From Fibrobacter sp. UBA1765 (GTDB lineage Bacteria; Fibrobacterota; Fibrobacteria; Fibrobacterales; Fibrobacteraceae), in contig DCGZ01000062.1 in NCBI GenBank assembly GCA_002314675.1, positions 1-10,274 on the forward strand: a stretch of 10,274 nucleotides of DNA, in the 5' to 3' direction. Of the stretch, positions 7,442 through 10,274 are shown in pieces; position 1 is the first letter of the stretch, and the number at the start of each line of letters is the position of its first letter. The position numbers were made by a program, and so were the translations under genes. The notes below the pieces were generated by a model. That model was not told the origin of the DNA. It did no database searches and was given only the letters and a program-made list of their open reading frames with translations.

Positions 7442-9018
7442 TAGACAGTCTCCTTTTGCATGCGGGAATCTTCTTCCAATAATGAAAGAGCATCAATAAC
7501 AGGCGTAGTCAAGCGTTTTTTACCCTCGACTTCCAATTCAACCCACTTAGATGGCTTCGGGAAACAGGAATCATACGTGCCAGAATCGCAAGGGGCCGCC
7601 AAGTCATTTGCAAGAGTCGGATGATTCTTTAGAATTTCGGCAACAAAGGCAAGACGCTCGCCATAGCTCTTGCTCATCGCAGGTAAAACCCTGTAACGAA
7701 TTGTCGCTGGAATTTCTTTATAAGAATTTGAAAGCTTTTCAATTTCCTTGAATTCGGTCCAGGTACACGGGCGACTCGTCAGGCAAATCTGCTTGTTAAT
7801 ATTCGACGATTCATCCATGAACAAAAGATTCTTTTGACGATAATCTGCAGGAGAGGTAATCACAGAATTTGTGATAGATTCCCAGTCGACGCTTTCTGGA
7901 GTTGGCGTGTTAGCATCAACTGCAGCCTGTTTTTTTACCTTGCGACCGCGAGTCTTTGCACTTGCCAAAAGCGCCTCGGCGTAACCCATAGCAGAATGAA
8001 GAGGGAGCGAAACAGAACAGTAAAGCACCCCGGCAGAAATCGTAATGTTTCCACCCGTTGCAGGCCATGCTTCTGGAGTCTTTTTAGAAACTTCGTTAAA
8101 GACTTTCATGACTGTATCTACAAAAATCATCGCATAGGACACATGGCACAAAACAGAAACGTCATCGCCACCGACAACAATCGGGCGTATCGGCAAAACG
8201 GAGCCTTCGCCACGCTTACCGTTATCATCCTTTGAACCCTTCCAGGCACGAAGTACCGCCCAAATGCCCTGGCGCGTTGCTTCCCTAGAACAATTGTCAA
8301 TCGCGGAGCTCATCTTTTGAATCCACTTAGGCATGTCCTGTTCTGAAATTTTGCCATCTTTCAATTCCTGGATTTTATACTGCATCTGGGAACCCATGTC
8401 GTTACCATCCATGCACACGACTGCCCAGCGATTACGCTTGCCAAGAACAGCCGCTCCAAGTTTACCGTTGTTGTCGCTTGCGTCATCGGAGTCCTTTACA
8501 TTATGGAAAAATTCAGAATCCTTGAATTCGGCGACATCGGCGGGCCATTCCACATCTTTAAAAAGCTCGTTTTCGTAATAGCGGAACATTTTTTCGCCCT
8601 TCATAAAAACGCGCTTTTTAACAATGTAATGTTCCTTGCCATCTTCAACAGGATACAAGCCACTCACAGGGCACGGCTTACCATTCAAGGATTTCGGCAT
8701 AAACGGGTACAGTTCGTTCGCATTCTTACTGGCCTCGTCATATTTTGAACTCTGCCCAAAACGAATATCAATGCCTATTTCACCGGCTTTCGCAAGAATT
8801 GCAGATTTTACAGATTGAATCTTGCTTTCATCACAATAAAAAGTTCCCTTGCCACCACCCGCAAAAAGCAACTCAACACCTAGCTCTTTTGCAAGCGAGG
8901 GGATCGTATAACGGTCAAAACAATCAATAAGGGCACTACCGCCAATAATGTATTTCAGTTTTGGAATTCTAAAAATAAACGACTGAATTCCTCTAATGTC
9001 GTAGCACAAATACTGCAT
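7441..9018 (-). CDS. cas10: Cas10, HD-less type III large subunit with intact GGDD cyclase motif
   Basis: A 525-residue Cas10, the large subunit of type III complexes, predicted to convert ATP to cyclic oligoadenylate when the complex binds target RNA. The protein opens directly in the first palm domain, with DIRGIQSFIF (7-16), the KLKYIIGGS segment (20-28) and the degenerate palm strand LFAGGGKGTF (51-60). The second palm has DGNDMG (204-209), GGDD (283-286) and the ISAGVLYCSVSLPLHSAMGY strand and helix (327-346) followed by AEALLASAK. No HD domain precedes palm 1, so the single-strand DNase of many Cas10 proteins is absent. The usual zinc-binding cysteine cluster between the palms looks lost: CPVSG (116-120) keeps one cysteine and the second CxxC is missing. 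At 525 residues it is short for Cas10. Its TAA overlaps the next ATG by one base. Role in signalling is inferred from the intact motif and from the CARF gene downstream. Confidence 0.93.
   Translation of the reverse strand: MQYLCYDIRGIQSFIFRIPKLKYIIGGSALIDCFDRYTIPSLAKELGVELLFAGGGKGTFYCDESKIQSVKSAILAKAGEIGIDIRFGQSSKYDEASKNANELYPFMPKSLNGKPCPVSGLYPVEDGKEHYIVKKRVFMKGEKMFRYYENELFKDVEWPADVAEFKDSEFFHNVKDSDDASDNNGKLGAAVLGKRNRWAVVCMDGNDMGSQMQYKIQELKDGKISEQDMPKWIQKMSSAIDNCSREATRQGIWAVLRAWKGSKDDNGKRGEGSVLPIRPIVVGGDDVSVLCHVSYAMIFVDTVMKVFNEVSKKTPEAWPATGGNITISAGVLYCSVSLPLHSAMGYAEALLASAKTRGRKVKKQAAVDANTPTPESVDWESITNSVITSPADYRQKNLLFMDESSNINKQICLTSRPCTWTEFKEIEKLSNSYKEIPATIRYRVLPAMSKSYGERLAFVAEILKNHPTLANDLAAPCDSGTYDSCFPKPSKWVELEVEGKKRLTTPVIDALSLLEEDSRMQKETV
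7450..7455 (-). promoter_or_regulatory. Shine-Dalgarno of the Cas7-Csx10 gene, inside the cas10 3' end
   Basis: The minus strand carries AAGGAG eight bases before the ATG at 7441-7439. The ATG shares a base with the cas10 stop (TAATG), so this gene may initiate independently as well as by re-initiation after cas10. Confidence 0.65.
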
Positions 9019-9027
9019 AGAGTAAGA

Positions 9028-9033
9028 CTCCCT
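9028..9033 (-). promoter_or_regulatory. Shine-Dalgarno of cas10
   Basis: The minus strand carries AGGGAG about nine bases before the ATG at 9018-9016. It supports that start, which places the conserved DIRGIQSFIF segment at residues 7-16, as expected for a Cas10 lacking an N-terminal HD domain. Confidence 0.55.
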
Positions 9034-9046
9034 AAATTTTGGGGTT

Positions 9047-9075
9047 AATATATACTTTTAAAAGGCAGAGGGCAA
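9047..9075 (-). promoter_or_regulatory. Candidate sigma-70 promoter for the cas10 operon
   Basis: On the minus strand TTGCCC (9075-9070) is followed by a 17-base spacer and TATATT (9052-9047). These match the -35 consensus at four of six positions and the -10 at five of six. Transcription would start near 9040, just upstream of the cas10 Shine-Dalgarno. The -35 overlaps the last codons of the activator gene. The alternative is plain read-through from the activator. No sigma-54 type GG-N10-GC site was seen here. Confidence 0.4.
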
Positions 9076-9076
9076 A

Positions 9077-10183
9077 TCAAGATTTTAATTTTTTTCCTAA
9101 ATAGGCCCTATCCATTTTCTGGAAATTGCTATAGCGCAAGGCATCGGCAGCATTTGTCTTATTGTCCTTACAAAAATTTAGAGCCTTTTCAATATAATAC
9201 TTTCTAATATTCTGCAATTTTTCTTCCAAGTCAAAATGAATAGACTGCGGATTTGCGGGGAAACCAAAATCTTGCATAGTCTTTTCTGCAGTTTCCGCAG
9301 GAACATGCTTATCTTCTTCAAAAAGGTCTGCATAGTCAATGAGCGACTTGCCCCTAATCAAGTTCCTAACAATTGCCTCGTATATTCTATTTTCAAGTTC
9401 TCTAAAATTTTTAGGCCACGCGTATTTATCGGCCTTGCAATCGGCTTCAAAAGACGGCGACAATTCTAGTGCACTAGCCCACTCCCCCTGCTTCGATTTA
9501 AACCTATTCAAAAAGTTAATAGCATTTTGAAAACGATCCTTTGGCCTTTTACAAAGCGGAGGAACCTCTATGCAAAATTTCTTTATGCGGCCAAGCAAGT
9601 CTTCACGAAACCTGCCTGCAGCAACTTCTTCTTCAAGGTTCCTATTGGTTGCACAAATCACCTTTGGCGGATTTTCTAGTTCTTCAGTAACATCGCTACC
9701 GACCCTCTGGATTTCGCCATTCTGCAAATAGCGGAGCAATGCCGCCTGGCATGTTGCAGAAAGCTCCCCAATTTCATCCAAGAAAATAGGCACACAATCT
9801 TTTTCTGCAGTCTTGATTTTACCTTCGCGTTCTTTATCAGCCCCCGTGAACGCGCCCTTGACATGACCAAAAAATTCGCTCAAGAAAAGGTTGTCATTCA
9901 AAGCAGCGCAATTTATTGCCAAAGGTTCCGAGCCTTTCTTATACCTGTCGTTGTAATTCCAGACAAGCCTTGAATAACCGTCTTTACCAGTACCGTTCGG
10001 GCCTGTAATCAATACAGGCATGTTGGCACTGATTTTTGCAATAATGTAAGCCTTGCGAAAGCACTGCAAAGATATTTCATCCAGGCAATCAAGTTTTTTA
10101 TTACGTTCTTCCTGGGCCATGGCCTGACACTTTTCCAGAGTGTCTATATTCTTCATAAAATCCGGTTGAAATTTTTCCATCAT
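9077..10183 (-). CDS. Sigma-54-dependent AAA+ transcriptional activator lacking a sensor domain
   Basis: A 368-residue bacterial enhancer-binding protein predicted to hydrolyse ATP and remodel RNA polymerase-sigma-54 at a -24/-12 promoter. Motifs seen in order are Walker A GPNGTGKD (61-68), the sigma-54-contacting loop GAFTGA (110-115), Walker B FLDEIGEL (134-141), sensor I ATN (178-180), arginine-finger region GRFRED (190-195) and sensor II WPKNFRELEN (256-265). The C-terminus (about 325-366) resembles a Fis-type helix-turn-helix, with NKTNAADAL and RAYLGKKL. Only about 40 residues precede the AAA+ core, too few for a receiver, GAF, PAS or CARF domain, so the layout is PspF-like. The start has a strong Shine-Dalgarno and overlaps the upstream stop by one base. 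It sits 58 bases before cas10 on the same strand, so it may control the CRISPR operon. I found no convincing -24/-12 site between them, so its target is unknown. Family call is strong; the link to CRISPR regulation is inference. Confidence 0.92.
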   Translation of the reverse strand: MMEKFQPDFMKNIDTLEKCQAMAQEERNKKLDCLDEISLQCFRKAYIIAKISANMPVLITGPNGTGKDGYSRLVWNYNDRYKKGSEPLAINCAALNDNLFLSEFFGHVKGAFTGADKEREGKIKTAEKDCVPIFLDEIGELSATCQAALLRYLQNGEIQRVGSDVTEELENPPKVICATNRNLEEEVAAGRFREDLLGRIKKFCIEVPPLCKRPKDRFQNAINFLNRFKSKQGEWASALELSPSFEADCKADKYAWPKNFRELENRIYEAIVRNLIRGKSLIDYADLFEEDKHVPAETAEKTMQDFGFPANPQSIHFDLEEKLQNIRKYYIEKALNFCKDNKTNAADALRYSNFQKMDRAYLGKKLKS

Positions 10184-10274
10184 TAAACACTCCTTAAAAG
10201 GCTAAGCGAAAGCTTTGACCAAAGTTCAAAATTTTCAAAATCAAGGTCCGCAACGCGCAACCAATTTGGTTCCT
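10183..10274 (-). CDS. C-terminal fragment of an unidentified upstream gene (partial)
   Basis: An open minus-strand frame enters from the right edge and gives 29 codons before a TAA at 10185-10183. The tail reads EPNWLRVADLDFENF followed by ELWSKLSLSLLRSV. It looks like real protein, with alternating acidic, aromatic and leucine residues. The TAA shares one base with the ATG of the sigma-54 activator (TAATG), the same junction used three times further down the operon, which is the main reason to believe this frame. The Shine-Dalgarno for the next gene lies inside its last codons. I cannot assign a family from 29 residues. It could be a partner or sensor for the activator, or another CRISPR component. 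The alternative frame ending at TAA 10199-10197 gives a less protein-like tail. Confidence 0.6.
   Translation of the reverse strand, partial: EPNWLRVADLDFENFELWSKLSLSLLRSV
10190..10195 (-). promoter_or_regulatory. Shine-Dalgarno of the sigma-54 activator gene
   Basis: The minus strand reads AAGGAG, then six bases, then ATG at 10183-10181. This near-consensus site fixes the activator start at the first of two adjacent ATGs. It lies within the coding sequence of the upstream partial gene, so translation of the two genes is probably coupled. Confidence 0.7.

Noticed and set aside
7834..8235. A 133-codon plus-strand frame opposite cas10
   Set aside because: It is antisense to the Cas10 catalytic region, rich in Arg, Cys and His as expected for a shadow of this coding strand, and has no family motif.
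9077..9170. A sigma-54 -24/-12 promoter before cas10
   Set aside because: I looked for GG-N10-GC on the minus strand upstream of cas10 and found only poor partial matches with wrong spacing.
10205..10271. Inverted repeats CTTTG-AC-CAAAG and AACCAA-T-TTGGTT upstream of the activator, considered as operator or enhancer sites
   Set aside because: They lie inside the likely coding end of the upstream gene, which is translationally joined to the activator. They are short enough to be chance; a regulatory role is possible but not supported.
1..10274. CRISPR arrays, insertion sequences, tRNA or rRNA genes
   Set aside because: I saw no regularly spaced direct repeats, no transposase-like proteins, no flanking terminal repeats and no tRNA- or rRNA-like sequence on either strand.

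Overview
The window is almost entirely one minus-strand operon encoding a type III CRISPR-Cas effector module of the III-D kind, with signalling and regulatory accessories. The DNA is moderately AT-rich bacterial sequence. Lysine-rich proteins, AAGGAG-type ribosome binding sites and a sigma-54 activator with an intact GAFTGA motif fit a Gram-negative bacterium. The style resembles Fibrobacter and its relatives, but no taxonomic marker is present, so that is only a guess.

In the direction of transcription (right to left) the layout is as follows. (1) The last 29 codons of an unidentified gene, cut by the window edge. (2) A sigma-54-dependent AAA+ activator with no sensor domain and a Fis-like C-terminal helix-turn-helix, joined to gene 1 by a TAATG stop/start. 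(3) A 58-base gap holding a plausible sigma-70 promoter and a Shine-Dalgarno. (4) Cas10 without an HD nuclease domain but with the GGDD cyclase motif intact. (5) A Cas7-Csx10(Cas5) fusion with a helical, possibly Cas11-like, tail. (6) A double Cas7 protein. (7) A large TIGR03986-like RAMP protein with a Gly/Asn/Arg-rich N-terminus and long inserts. (8) A CARF-HEPN ribonuclease of the TM1812/Csx1 superfamily. (9) A Csx20-family protein, a predicted ring nuclease. (10) About 220 bases of AT-rich noncoding DNA with two small hairpins.

The proposed working model rests on family knowledge. Genes 4-7 form a crRNA-guided RNA-binding complex. Its Cas7 units bind and may cut target RNA, and target binding turns on Cas10 to make cyclic oligoadenylate. 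That messenger activates the CARF-HEPN RNase, and Csx20 degrades it to switch the response off. With no HD domain, defence would depend on target RNA cleavage and the messenger rather than on Cas10 DNase activity. The fused subunits match the III-D variant (III-Dv) described from Synechocystis. Read in gene order, the domains are Cas7-Cas5-Cas11-Cas7-Cas7-Cas7(insertion), collinear with the single-chain Cas7-11 (gRAMP) effector of type III-E except for Cas5.

The window contains no CRISPR array, Cas6, Cas1/Cas2, reverse transcriptase or recognisable Csx19. These must lie outside it or be supplied by another locus. All functional assignments come from reading motifs and not from database searches.
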